Positions 1 through 10,186 of a stretch of DNA of 64,000 nt are shown here, piece after piece. The stretch is from Crocinitomicaceae bacterium (GTDB lineage Bacteria > Bacteroidota > Bacteroidia > Flavobacteriales_D > Crocinitomicaceae): contig JADJGJ010000004.1 of the NCBI GenBank assembly GCA_016708105.1, positions 1 through 64,000 on the forward strand. The letters are read 5' to 3'. Both the position numbers and the translations under genes were made by a program. The notes beneath the pieces are model-generated. The model was not told the origin of the DNA. It saw only the letters and a list, made by a program, of their open reading frames with translations, and did no database searches. Positions within the stretch are counted from its first letter, which is position 1. Every line of letters starts with the position of its first letter.

Positions 1-1153
1 TTGTAATATCAGCAACAAAATCTGTAACAGGTGGCACAGGGTTTACAGGATCACAAGCGTTGGATGAGTTCAACGAGTTGCGTGAACCTGTCAATACTAA
101 TTCCATCAGATTAGATTGCATTGCCGTAAACATTACCTGACAGTTAGAATAATCCATGTAGTTTTCATACTGTGTATTGGTGCCCGGACAAGTTTGCTGT
201 AAACCTGAACATGAAAGAGAATAGTTGAATGATGGTCCTGCAGTATTTGGTGTATCTGTTAAACCATCATTACCACTGGTGCAACCGGTTCCATCCGTAT
301 CACCCCAAGTATGTGATAAACCAAAATAGTGACCCAGTTCATGCGTTAAAACTCTGTTTGCAGGGTCCATTCCCAAATTGTAGTCAATCACAATTCCGTC
401 AATAGATGATGGAGGTAATGAAGACACCGTTGGTTTATATGCGTAACCTGCTGTACCGCTTGATGCGCCATTGGTGATATCGCAAATCCAAACATTGATG
501 TAGTTGTTTCTGTTCCAAACCGGAGTACCTGTTCCACCACCACCGGCATCATATTTCATCTCGTTAGTTTCTGTGTCGGGATTATAATAATCTTCTGTTG
601 TTGACACACGGTGAATTCCAATTTCAGTCAATTGATTTCCGGATGGATCACGTTGAGCAAGACAAAATTCAATATCTGCGTTTGCAGGCACAAAACCAAG
701 CGCAGTTCTTGCACTGGCAGCATCTGCATTCAACAAATTGAAATCTTCATTTACTGCATCTAACAATTGATAAATATCTGCTTGAGAAACATTTTCAGCG
801 GGATTTGAAGGATTATAAACCACGTGAAAAATAATGGGTACGGTATACGTTGAACGCTCTCCCGATCCTTCAAAATTTTGAGCAAGAATAGCTTGTTGTT
901 GCTCTTCTTCATGATATCGTTGTGCAATGCCTTCTGTTTCTAACCAATGGTTGGTGATAGCATCAGTAACGCAATGTTCTCCATCATGCTGATGGTGAAA
1001 ATCAGGTGATACATGCCAATTCCAGGATGCCGCAAAGCCGATACCCTGAGGTTGTGCACTCACACCTCGCTGCTCTTGCAATTGACCAAACGAAGGTAGA
1101 GTAATACCCGCGCTGAGCAAGCACGCAGCTAGAAATTTGTAGCTGTTTTTCAT
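1..1153 (-). CDS. Secreted M43 (pappalysin/cytophagalysin-type) zinc metalloprotease, 3' end outside window
   Basis: The reverse strand is open from an ATG at 1153 to the window edge, so the C-terminus is missing. An alternative ATG lies two codons upstream at 1159. The protein starts with a signal peptide (MKNSYKFLAACLLSAGITLP, ending SFGQ). The zinc-binding helix HELGHYFGLSH lies at about 343-311 and matches the metzincin pattern HExxHxxGxxH of family M43. A downstream NYMDY stretch (near 155) is consistent with the family's Met-turn. Conserved family features follow the propeptide, such as the IEFCLAQRDPSG and GIHRV segments. The last visible residues (PVPPVTDFVADIT) look like the linker into a PKD-type domain, common in Bacteroidota secreted proteases. 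I infer extracellular proteolysis. A T9SS sorting domain would be expected in the missing part but is not seen. Confidence 0.88.
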   Translation of the reverse strand, partial: MKNSYKFLAACLLSAGITLPSFGQLQEQRGVSAQPQGIGFAASWNWHVSPDFHHQHDGEHCVTDAITNHWLETEGIAQRYHEEEQQQAILAQNFEGSGERSTYTVPIIFHVVYNPSNPAENVSQADIYQLLDAVNEDFNLLNADAASARTALGFVPANADIEFCLAQRDPSGNQLTEIGIHRVSTTEDYYNPDTETNEMKYDAGGGGTGTPVWNRNNYINVWICDITNGASSGTAGYAYKPTVSSLPPSSIDGIVIDYNLGMDPANRVLTHELGHYFGLSHTWGDTDGTGCTSGNDGLTDTPNTAGPSFNYSLSCSGLQQTCPGTNTQYENYMDYSNCQVMFTAMQSNLMELVLTGSRNSLNSSNACDPVNPVPPVTDFVADIT

Positions 1154-1244
1154 GTTCATGAGATTTTTTGATTCGGTGAAATGTATGAAAATTTCACGAA
1201 CCGACAATACAAGCGCCTATCCCTGAACAAGATTAAGCCTGAAC

Positions 1245-1940
1245 TCAAAGAATTTTAACAGCAGTTTGGTAGAAATTATTTACACTGCCCACCACTTCAT
1301 ATTTTATGTAGAATGAATTGGCCCATTCAGTAAAGGCTTTGTACTCATGCATGGGTACATTAAATTCATCAAAGAAAATGATATCGCCTTTTTTCAAATA
1401 AGGTGTGATTAGCGTGAGCACATAAAGCGTAGCTGAATATAGATCAGCGTCCATGTGAATCACTTTTCTGTTTTCATTTTTGTATGTTGCAAGAAAAGGC
1501 AACAGGGTTTGTTGAAATAATCCTTGATAAAATTGACAACGACCATCATCCATTTTTGGTGGTTCATTTCCGTTTGACATATCACCGGCTTTGAAGGGTC
1601 CCCAGTTTTCAGGTAATCCGGTGAAGGTATCAAAACCATAAAATCGTGCATCGGTTGATTTGATTTCATTTGCCCACCAGCGAAATGAATGTCCTTTTGA
1701 AACACCAAATTCAAGATAATCTACTGACTCAATTTTTTCAGTTTGGATAACATGTCTAAACAAATCTTCTCGTTTGGCATACACAAATTTTGCGCTATAA
1801 AAATCTGAATGTCCTTTTTTCTTATTCTGATGAACAAACCGCGATAGTTGCGCCAGATGTCCCAAAAAAATAAAAATTTTTGATGGCACCAGAACATGCA
1901 ATCTCAACAGAAAAAACCAGCCTTTTAATTTACCTCTCAT
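1245..1940 (-). CDS. TylF/macrocin-O-methyltransferase-like class I SAM methyltransferase
   Basis: About 231 residues. The segment DYLEFGVSKGHSFRWWA is a Rossmann-type SAM-binding motif I of the TylF-like family (EFGVxxGxS), followed by FYGFDTFTGLPENWGPF. HMDADLYSAT and the acidic DIIFFDEFNVP stretch match the metal and substrate region of the same family. These enzymes usually O-methylate sugars or other small molecules; the substrate here is unknown. The reading frame extends upstream to a TTG at 1961, but that codon lies inside a perfect -7 box (1959-1966). The ATG at 1940 (MRGKLKGWFF) is therefore the better start. It is divergent from the giant secreted protein that follows. Confidence 0.75.
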   Translation of the reverse strand: MRGKLKGWFFLLRLHVLVPSKIFIFLGHLAQLSRFVHQNKKKGHSDFYSAKFVYAKREDLFRHVIQTEKIESVDYLEFGVSKGHSFRWWANEIKSTDARFYGFDTFTGLPENWGPFKAGDMSNGNEPPKMDDGRCQFYQGLFQQTLLPFLATYKNENRKVIHMDADLYSATLYVLTLITPYLKKGDIIFFDEFNVPMHEYKAFTEWANSFYIKYEVVGSVNNFYQTAVKIL

Positions 1941-1958
1941 ACGATGAATTAATGGCGG

Positions 1959-1966
1959 CAAAGATA
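1959..1966 (-). promoter_or_regulatory. -7 promoter box of the TylF-like methyltransferase
   Basis: TATCTTTG on the minus strand matches the Bacteroidota consensus TAnnTTTG. It sits 19 bases upstream of the ATG at 1940 and overlaps the farther TTG start, which it therefore argues against. No convincing -33 TTTG was found. Confidence 0.55.
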
Positions 1967-2107
1967 AGAATAGCGTTGACTAGTATATCAAAACCTACAT
2001 TTTAATTGGTGAGAAAACCAATCACAACTTACAGAATACCACTCAGTCAACAATACGGTACATACCAACCTGCTTCAGTTTCTTTACGTTTACCAAATAT
2101 CCAAACC

Positions 2108-5100
2108 ATGAAAAAATTAATCCTCATTAGCGTTTTGTGCACTGTTTACGCAGCTGCAGATGCTCAGTTAAACTGGACAAAAACTTATGGTAATCTGGTG
2201 CATGAAGAAATACTATCATCACACACTGATGCAGCAGGCAATATAATTTCTGCCGGATATTTCAGCAGCATTACCAGCATTGGATCAATCAATTTAACTA
2301 GTGCGGGCAACTCAGATATACTTGTCATTAAAACAAATTCAGATGGTGATGTTCTTTGGGCAATCAAAGCAGGTGGAATTGGACCAGATCGGGCGTATTC
2401 TGTCACAACCGATGCAAACGGAAACAGTTATATTACCGGATACATATACAATACAGCAAGCTTTGGTTCAATATCTCTCACAGCAAATGACCGCGACATT
2501 TTTGCGGCCAAAATTGACCCGAATGGAAATTTTTTATGGGCAGTAAATTTTGGAGGTCAATACGGAGATACCGGATACGGCATTGAAGTTGATAACAATG
2601 GAAACGTAATAGTAACCGGCCAATACAAAGGGGATGGAATTTTTGGACCTGACAATTTCACCAGTACAACTGACCCCAATACCGGACAACCTGCTTATGA
2701 TTTTTTTCTCTCGAAGTTAGACGGCTCTGGTAATTTTTTGTGGACACGTGAAGCGAATGCAAAATATGATGATCGCGGAATGGCAGTATGTGTTGATGAA
2801 CAAAATAATATTTATGTTGCCGGACAATTTTCTGATACGATCACCTTTCAATCTACGCACAATAATCAATCAATGAATGCAGGTTTTGTGATCAGCTATG
2901 ACAACATGGGAAATGAAATTTGGTTTGATAAATATCGCGCGGGACAAGTATTGTTGTATGACATAGATTGGCACGCTGATGAATTAATTCTCACCGGAGA
3001 TTTCAAAGGCAATATGCAAGTAAGTCATCAAGCCGGTAATACCAATTTTGCACCCGGTGGTGAGTTTAATATACTTGTTTCAAAAATTCAGGAAAACGGA
3101 AATCTCTCATGGTTCTCAAGTAATTTTTCAGAGAATGAAATCACGTCAAAACAATTAGCCATTGACTCCAACGGTGATATCTACCTGGCCGGATTATTCA
3201 AGTGTGATTTTACACAGATGAATCAGATCTACGGCAACTCTACTTTTTATTCATTGGGCTATCGTGATGTGCATTATATTAAATACTCAGCAGCAGGAAA
3301 TTTTCAGTGGGCAAGGCAGTTCGGCAGTAATGAAGATGATTACTGTTCAGCCATTGTCATGAAAGGTGTAGATCATCCGGTGCTGGCAGGAAGTTTTGAA
3401 AACTGGTTGGTTATTCCTGCCGGCGACAATTATAATTTTTCTAACTGTACCGGCACTACCAATTACGCATCTGCAAATTGCACTGATTATGATTATGGAA
3501 ATTTCTGCAAGAGAAAATCTTTTGGAAATAAAGACATCTTCATTACGGATCCATTTGATATAAGCCGCCTGCCACTTGATTATTATGCCCATCAAACGGC
3601 TTGTGATTTTGACACGATTGCACCTTGCATTTTAAATTGTCAAGATTCTATTGACCAATGTGGAAGCACAACGATCAGCGTTAATTTACATCACATTGTT
3701 GGTGCCATTGATACCATTATGCACCCACGTTATGATTACTTATGGAGCACAGGAAGTACCATCATTAGTACCTATATTTCAACTACAGGTCAATATACGT
3801 TGCACACAGAACGGCAAGACGGTTGCGCAGCATACGATGATACCATTTTTGTGACCTGCCATCCATTACCGGCAACGCCATTGATCAGTGATAACTGGAA
3901 TTATTATTACCAATCACCCACACCCGGTTATATTGATACTTGTTATTCTGATTCACTCATTATCTGGGCAAGTCCTGCTGATACGCTCACTCAAACATTG
4001 AGCTGGAATGCGGGTGTATATTTGGATGATACGACAAGATACATTAATGCCTCAGGAATTTACAAAGTGACCGCTTCTACAGAATTTGGTTGCACAAGCA
4101 TCAACAATTACACTATTGTACTGGATGATTTCGCACATCATGATACTTTGGATCCGCATATTCATTTTACCAACGCACATCAAGAGGCAACAGATACATT
4201 GTACATTTGCAGTGATGGCACCTGGGGTCATTATTTGCTTGATCATAATTACACACATCCAAGCGGAGGATTTCCATATAAACAAAGTTACTGGACTTTA
4301 GACGGCACACCGTTTGGGTACATGTATTACTGGCCTGAAATTAATCAAACAGATTATAACAGCCCACCATCTCCGGGATGGCATACGCTCTCTGCTCATT
4401 TAGTGAATGATTGTGCTGATAGCGTTGATTATTTTATTTCTCGTGATTTTTTTGTTGTCGTTGTGCCTGATCCATACATCAATATCATTGGTCCTTCAGT
4501 AATTTATGGCAATTATTGTCCGGGTGATACGCTGGTGATTTCTGTTCAAACCACAGACACAACCGTAGTGTGGAGCAGCCCGTGGATTACTGCAAACTGG
4601 GGTGACTCTATTGCAACTGTTTTAGGCTTGAGCAGTATTAATTTTACAGTTTATGCTGATACGATTACTCCCTACGTTACTTGTACCGGTTCAGATTCAT
4701 ATTCTCTATCGGGCTACCCGGTTCCTGAAATAATCATTCCAGATATTTCACTGAACGGCGGAATTGTCTGTCCTTTTGATTCACTTGAAATTCTTGCACT
4801 CAGTGGTCAGGCGTGGATTTGGATTGGCCCGCAAGGTGATACACTTGGAACAAATCAGAATGTATGGGTTGATTTACCCGGATTATATCATTGCATTATT
4901 ACCGATGATTTTGGTTGTGTTCTGACTTCAAATTTTGTTGAAGCAAAAGAATATTCATCACCATTTTTGCAAGCCGAACCGCAATTAATTTGTGAAGGAC
5001 AATTAGCTGAAATTACCGTGATCGGAAATCCGTTAACCGCTATCAATTGGTTGCCTCCGTTGAGTGGATCATCTTTCACCATCACGGTTGATACTGCAGG

Positions 5101-7714
5101 CATCTATTATTGCGAAACCAGTTTTTGCAATATCACGCAAATTGATAGTGTGATCATCATGATTTCTGTTCCGCTTGCGCAAATTACAGCCTTACCGGCA
5201 ACACCTGTTTGTCCGGGTGATACGGTGACATTATTTGCCAATGGTGGCATGATGAATTATTGGTGGAATGGAGCAGACGAAGGAATGTCTATTATAGAAA
5301 CAACCCAAACCGGCAGCTACATTCTGCAAACAGAAAACGAACTTGGCTGCACAACAACTGATACTATTGTCATTTCATATTTATCTAACCCATTACCGCC
5401 GGTTAGTTCACCGCTGCAAGTGTGCTATGGCAACGAGGCAACTTTGTATGCATCAGCTAGTGATAGCATTTTTTGGTATGATGCAAGTGGTAATCTCATT
5501 GGTAATTCAGACTCAGTTTATTTTTCGACAGTATTAACTAATCAAGTTTTTACGCTTTATAATATTGATTCACTTTGTTCAAGTTTACCAACAACTGTAT
5601 CTCTTTCTCTCTTTGCCAGTTCCATTGCTCCTGATATTCTTTCTGATTCTATTTACTGTGAAAATGATTGGATTGAACTTGCTACAAATTCAGCATCGCC
5701 CTCATTTGATATCATTTGGATTTTGCCAGATAATTCTGATACAACAACCAACCTTTTAACCTTGGGTGAAGCACAAAATATGTTGATTGGAAATTATTCT
5801 GTCTTTTATGCTGACAGCAATTGCGTGAGTGATACTACCACCATTTCTGTTTGGGTTAATCCAAATCCAACTGCATTTATTTCTTCTGGTTCTGATACGT
5901 TAATTTGCCCAGGTGATACAGTAAATTTTAATGCTACTACAAACGGCACAGATATCATTTGGATGAATGGTGTAACGTCATTTTCTCAGATGACCGACAC
6001 AGCAGGAATATTTTATTTCACTGCTTATCTCAATGGCTGTTCATCTGTTTCTGACAGCATCACGGTGAACATGAATGGCAATTCATTTTCTAACGGTTCA
6101 ATTGATACCACCATTTGTGAAGGCAATGCCGTATTACTTGAAACAAATCTTAGCTCAACCGTGATCTGGATGAATATAACTGGTGACACTATTCAAACCG
6201 GAACAGATTATCTCACCGATATTTTATTTGCCGACACCACATTTATTTTTGAAATTTCTGATTCTGGATTATGTCCGGTAACTGAAGTAAGCACAGTTCA
6301 TGTAATCCATAATAATTACATTCCTTCTGTTTTATCAGGAGGCACTTATTGCAGTGGTGATACCATTATTTTGTCATCAGGAGATGATGATGTTGTAGCA
6401 TTCAGTTGGTTTAATAATGGGGTTGAAATTTCTGATTCATCTTACCTAATTATTCCTGCTGATACGGCAGGTAATTATTCTGTTGGATTGGTTTTAGATT
6501 TTGGATCATGCACTTCTGATTCTGCTTTCATTTCTATTCCGGTTAACCCTATTCCACAAGTGATTATTTCATCAAGTGATACTGTTTGGATTTGTCCGTC
6601 TGATACATTAGAAGTATCTGCATCAACGGATGCTCAAACCATTTGGTGGATGCCGGATTATAGCACAGACAGTAGTATTCTCATTTCACAGCCCGGACAA
6701 TATTTCTGCATTGTTGAGTTGAACGGATGTTATAATTCATCTGATACACTCACCGTACTCTATCAAGATTATTCCTTGATTAATGAACTGCCTGATACAT
6801 TCATTTGTGAAGGGAACAACGCAATGTTTGAACTGAATACTACAAGCAGTGTTGTCTGGTATAGTTCTTCTTTTGATTCACTATCATCAGGCAGCACTTT
6901 TAGTACCGGTGCGTTATACACTGACACCATGTTCTATTATCAGGCGTTTGATGGTGCATTGTGCCCATCACCTCTATCCGATGTTTTTATTCTTGTTATC
7001 GCTGATGATTTTATTCCGGAGTATGAAATCATTTCAGATTTTTGTATGGGTGATTCTGTCATAATAGTTTCATCTGAACTCAACGCTGAAAATCACTTGT
7101 GGCTATCAGGTTCTGATACACTTTCACAAAACACGTATTTGAATTATCAGGCTGATTCATCTGGTATGGTTGCCGTAGAATTAATTGTTTCCACCGCAGG
7201 CTGTGCTTCAGATACAGCATTTATAGAATTCAACATTTCTGACGCACCTCAATTTGATTTACCTGAAGATACTACGTTGTGTTTTGGAGAATCATTTTTT
7301 GTGAATACCTACTATGATTATTTTACTGATTGGATTAGCTTGCCGGACTCAAGCGGAAGTGGAATTGATACGTTTGTTGTAGTTACCATCACCAATAATG
7401 CCGGATGCTTTCAAACAGATACTGTTCAAATAAACTGGATGGATTGTAGTTTGTTTATGCCAAATGTGTTTACACCGGATAATGACGGAATCAACGATGT
7501 GCTATATTTTGATGCAACGCATGGTGAAGTGCTGAGTTTAGTAATTCAAAACCGGTGGGGTATGCTCATGCATCGCGGCACTGAAGGCAGTTGGGATGGA
7601 ACAGATCTTTCAGGTTCACCTGCCGTTGCCGGCACTTATTTTTACGTGATTGAATACCGCAATGCTGATCAAACTATAGTCCTTGAACAGGGTTGGTTTT
7701 TTCTTCAGAGATAA
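2108..7714 (+). CDS. Giant secreted protein: SBBP beta-propeller, Ig-like repeats, gliding-motility C-terminal (CHU_C) domain
   Basis: About 1868 residues from ATG 2108. The frame is open from 2006, but MKKLILISVLCTVYAAADAQ at 2108 is a clean signal peptide. Residues of about 25-440 hold SBBP-type repeats with the recurring pattern DxxGNxxxxGxF (TDANGNSYITGY, VDNNGNVIVTGQY, DSNGDIYLAGLF), probably a beta-propeller. The middle consists of many repeats of roughly 80-110 residues, each with a Cys-x-Gly-Asp/Glu start (CPGDTV, CEGNA, CSGDTI) and a Trp-rich core, resembling Ig-like units. The end (FMPNVFTPDNDGINDV, then NRWG, and a final GWFFLQR) is the CHU_C/gliding-motility domain that directs proteins through T9SS (type B signal). 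It is probably a surface adhesin or matrix protein. No adjacent PorP/SprF-like gene is present. Confidence 0.87.
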   Translation: MKKLILISVLCTVYAAADAQLNWTKTYGNLVHEEILSSHTDAAGNIISAGYFSSITSIGSINLTSAGNSDILVIKTNSDGDVLWAIKAGGIGPDRAYSVTTDANGNSYITGYIYNTASFGSISLTANDRDIFAAKIDPNGNFLWAVNFGGQYGDTGYGIEVDNNGNVIVTGQYKGDGIFGPDNFTSTTDPNTGQPAYDFFLSKLDGSGNFLWTREANAKYDDRGMAVCVDEQNNIYVAGQFSDTITFQSTHNNQSMNAGFVISYDNMGNEIWFDKYRAGQVLLYDIDWHADELILTGDFKGNMQVSHQAGNTNFAPGGEFNILVSKIQENGNLSWFSSNFSENEITSKQLAIDSNGDIYLAGLFKCDFTQMNQIYGNSTFYSLGYRDVHYIKYSAAGNFQWARQFGSNEDDYCSAIVMKGVDHPVLAGSFENWLVIPAGDNYNFSNCTGTTNYASANCTDYDYGNFCKRKSFGNKDIFITDPFDISRLPLDYYAHQTACDFDTIAPCILNCQDSIDQCGSTTISVNLHHIVGAIDTIMHPRYDYLWSTGSTIISTYISTTGQYTLHTERQDGCAAYDDTIFVTCHPLPATPLISDNWNYYYQSPTPGYIDTCYSDSLIIWASPADTLTQTLSWNAGVYLDDTTRYINASGIYKVTASTEFGCTSINNYTIVLDDFAHHDTLDPHIHFTNAHQEATDTLYICSDGTWGHYLLDHNYTHPSGGFPYKQSYWTLDGTPFGYMYYWPEINQTDYNSPPSPGWHTLSAHLVNDCADSVDYFISRDFFVVVVPDPYINIIGPSVIYGNYCPGDTLVISVQTTDTTVVWSSPWITANWGDSIATVLGLSSINFTVYADTITPYVTCTGSDSYSLSGYPVPEIIIPDISLNGGIVCPFDSLEILALSGQAWIWIGPQGDTLGTNQNVWVDLPGLYHCIITDDFGCVLTSNFVEAKEYSSPFLQAEPQLICEGQLAEITVIGNPLTAINWLPPLSGSSFTITVDTAGIYYCETSFCNITQIDSVIIMISVPLAQITALPATPVCPGDTVTLFANGGMMNYWWNGADEGMSIIETTQTGSYILQTENELGCTTTDTIVISYLSNPLPPVSSPLQVCYGNEATLYASASDSIFWYDASGNLIGNSDSVYFSTVLTNQVFTLYNIDSLCSSLPTTVSLSLFASSIAPDILSDSIYCENDWIELATNSASPSFDIIWILPDNSDTTTNLLTLGEAQNMLIGNYSVFYADSNCVSDTTTISVWVNPNPTAFISSGSDTLICPGDTVNFNATTNGTDIIWMNGVTSFSQMTDTAGIFYFTAYLNGCSSVSDSITVNMNGNSFSNGSIDTTICEGNAVLLETNLSSTVIWMNITGDTIQTGTDYLTDILFADTTFIFEISDSGLCPVTEVSTVHVIHNNYIPSVLSGGTYCSGDTIILSSGDDDVVAFSWFNNGVEISDSSYLIIPADTAGNYSVGLVLDFGSCTSDSAFISIPVNPIPQVIISSSDTVWICPSDTLEVSASTDAQTIWWMPDYSTDSSILISQPGQYFCIVELNGCYNSSDTLTVLYQDYSLINELPDTFICEGNNAMFELNTTSSVVWYSSSFDSLSSGSTFSTGALYTDTMFYYQAFDGALCPSPLSDVFILVIADDFIPEYEIISDFCMGDSVIIVSSELNAENHLWLSGSDTLSQNTYLNYQADSSGMVAVELIVSTAGCASDTAFIEFNISDAPQFDLPEDTTLCFGESFFVNTYYDYFTDWISLPDSSGSGIDTFVVVTITNNAGCFQTDTVQINWMDCSLFMPNVFTPDNDGINDVLYFDATHGEVLSLVIQNRWGMLMHRGTEGSWDGTDLSGSPAVAGTYFYVIEYRNADQTIVLEQGWFFLQR

Positions 7715-7753
7715 ATTCTGTCATGATATGCGTTATTCACTCAAATTTATGCA

Positions 7754-7761
7754 TAGCTTTG
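7754..7761 (+). promoter_or_regulatory. -7 promoter box of the DUF2339 gene
   Basis: TAGCTTTG matches TAnnTTTG and lies 21 bases before the start codon at 7783. It separates this gene from the giant secreted protein upstream. Confidence 0.45.
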
Positions 7762-7782
7762 ATTTGATAGATTTATTAACCC

Positions 7783-10161
7783 ATGCCTATGTCTTCAGAA
7801 CCAAATCTGGAATCTCTCAATGAAAAGCTGCGAGAACTGATTGCTAAACACAATGCAGTAAGCGCTGATTTGAGAAAATTGAATGAAGAATTTCATGCGT
7901 ATAAAGTAGGTGGGCAATCTAAAAAATCATCTGCAACTCCGGTTGAAAAACCAGTTGAAGCGCCACTGAAAAAACAAATTGAAATTTCTGAAAAGCAAAA
8001 AGCATTGCTGGAAAAATCAATGGAAGAAATAACCGGTTCATCAAAACCAACCGAACAAAAAATATTCTCCAAATCCAATTTACAGAAATCCAATTTTGAA
8101 AAATTCGTTGGTGAAAATCTATTGAGTAAAATTGGTATTGTTGTGTTGGTAATTGGTGTAGGTATTGGTGCGAAATATTCTATAGATCATCAATTAATTA
8201 GTCCGTTAACCCGTATAATACTCGGATATTTAGTAGGCGCAACGCTGCTGCTTTTAGGCATGAAACTAAAAAGCAAGTATCTAAATTTTAGTGCAGTGCT
8301 GGTGAGTGGTTCCATGGCATCTATGTATTTTGTGACTTATGCCGGATACGTATTTTACAATTTATACCCGCAATTGGTTGCATTTATTTTGATGGTGATT
8401 TTTACCACATTTACTGTAGTTGCAGCAATTCACTATAACCGTTCCGTAATTGCGCATATTGGATTAGTTGGTGCTTACGCGGTGCCATTTATGCTAAGTG
8501 ACGGATCAGGAAAGGTACTTGTTTTCTTATCTTATATTGTACTGATCAACGCAGGTATTCTTGTTATTGCTTTTAAAAAATATTGGAAATCGCTTTACTA
8601 TTCTGCCTTTGGTTTTACGTGGGTTATATTCATGTTCTGGTTGGTTTCTTCTTACCAATTTGACCTCCATTTTACCATTGCACTGAGTTATCTTTTTGTT
8701 TTCTTCTTTTTGTTTTATACGGTTTTTCTTGCTTATAAATTCATGAGAAAAGAAGCGTTTGCTGTTACCGATATTGTGATGCTATTTTTGAATTCAGCAT
8801 TTTTCTATGGTATTGGCTGCGGCATTATCTCTTCACACCAATACGGCAATGAATTTTTGGGATTATTCACCTTGTTGAATGCTGTTTTACATTTTCTGGT
8901 GGCCATTCCGGTTTATCGCTCAAAAATTACTGATCGCAAATTATTTCACTTAATTATTGGTTTGGTGATGACCTTTATCACCATTGCTGTACCGGTGCAA
9001 TTAGACGGCAACCAGGTAACCATGATATGGGCGTGTGAAGCGGCGGTGATGTTATGGTTGGCAAAAAAATTCAACGTTACTTATTATCAGATACTGTCCT
9101 ATATTCAGCTTGGATTAGCGATAATTAGCCTGATTAACGACTGGTCATTATGGGATCAGCTCAATCAGCAATCAGCATTCTCTACTGATGCTGTAGCGCG
9201 AGGACAAAGAACCTTTGTTACATCGTTGATTTTTGTACTTATCACGGGTGTGATCACCTATCTGCACTTGAAATATAAACGAGTTGAAACTAGTTTCAAA
9301 TTTCCTCACCTGCAGCAAACCATGCATTTTATAATTCCTGCCATTTTATTTGGTTCTCTCTATTTTACTTTTCTTTATGAAATCACCATTTATTGGGATA
9401 TTAAATATTATCAGCGCGCAGTAGAACTTTTTCATGCCGATGAAGATTATACAGAAATGATTTACAACCGTGATTACAGAATGTTTAAAACGGTTTCCTA
9501 TTTCATTTATACCACCGGTTTTCTAACAATACTCTCATTGGTTCACATACGTTTCATTAAAAATTATATTTCCGGTTCACTGTTTTTAGGATTAATTTCA
9601 TTGCTGCTGTTGCTCTTGCATGTAAGTGGTTTAATTGAAACATGGGATTTGCTAGAGTCATTTAAATACCCAAAATATCCACAGTATTTTATCACTTCAA
9701 ATTGGAATATTGGCAGTCATTATTTTATCGTGGCTTGTATTGTGTTGTCTATTTTCATGATTAAATTATATATCAGACAAAATTGGATGAATGAAATTCA
9801 AACCAATTTGCAACGCTTCACTGACTATATTCTTTTAATCACTGCTTGCATTATTTTGAGTTATGAATTAATGTTGTGGACATACTTGTACGACAATCCA
9901 CAGGGATCAAAATTAGGCCTCACTATTTTATGGAGTGCGTTTGCTCTATTCACTATTGTAATTGGAATATGGAAAAAGCGCGCTGATTTCAGAATTGGCG
10001 CTATAGTGTTTTTCGGTATCGTTCTGGTGAAACTTTTCTTCTATGATCTGGCACATTTAACTACCATTTTTAAAACCATTGTTTTCCTTTCTGTGGGTGC
10101 ACTGCTGTTGATTGTTTCGTTTCTTTATAACAAGTATAAGCACCTAATGGCTAATGAGTAG
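7783..10161 (+). CDS. DUF2339 polytopic membrane protein
   Basis: About 792 residues. The first ~110 are soluble, Lys/Glu-rich and predicted coiled coil (ESLNEKLRELIAKHNAVSADL...). The rest is a long chain of well over a dozen hydrophobic segments. The transition KFVGENLLSKIGIVVLVIGV is characteristic of DUF2339: a G-x-N-x-L-x-K-I-G motif just before the first membrane span. Family members are predicted inner-membrane proteins of unknown function. The next gene encodes a DUF3999-like protein, the usual neighbour of DUF2339, which supports the call. ATG 7783 (MPMSSEP) and ATG 7789 are equally possible starts. Confidence 0.85.
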   Translation: MPMSSEPNLESLNEKLRELIAKHNAVSADLRKLNEEFHAYKVGGQSKKSSATPVEKPVEAPLKKQIEISEKQKALLEKSMEEITGSSKPTEQKIFSKSNLQKSNFEKFVGENLLSKIGIVVLVIGVGIGAKYSIDHQLISPLTRIILGYLVGATLLLLGMKLKSKYLNFSAVLVSGSMASMYFVTYAGYVFYNLYPQLVAFILMVIFTTFTVVAAIHYNRSVIAHIGLVGAYAVPFMLSDGSGKVLVFLSYIVLINAGILVIAFKKYWKSLYYSAFGFTWVIFMFWLVSSYQFDLHFTIALSYLFVFFFLFYTVFLAYKFMRKEAFAVTDIVMLFLNSAFFYGIGCGIISSHQYGNEFLGLFTLLNAVLHFLVAIPVYRSKITDRKLFHLIIGLVMTFITIAVPVQLDGNQVTMIWACEAAVMLWLAKKFNVTYYQILSYIQLGLAIISLINDWSLWDQLNQQSAFSTDAVARGQRTFVTSLIFVLITGVITYLHLKYKRVETSFKFPHLQQTMHFIIPAILFGSLYFTFLYEITIYWDIKYYQRAVELFHADEDYTEMIYNRDYRMFKTVSYFIYTTGFLTILSLVHIRFIKNYISGSLFLGLISLLLLLLHVSGLIETWDLLESFKYPKYPQYFITSNWNIGSHYFIVACIVLSIFMIKLYIRQNWMNEIQTNLQRFTDYILLITACIILSYELMLWTYLYDNPQGSKLGLTILWSAFALFTIVIGIWKKRADFRIGAIVFFGIVLVKLFFYDLAHLTTIFKTIVFLSVGALLLIVSFLYNKYKHLMANE

Positions 10162-10186
10162 AGATAACCAATGAATAACATTTTGC

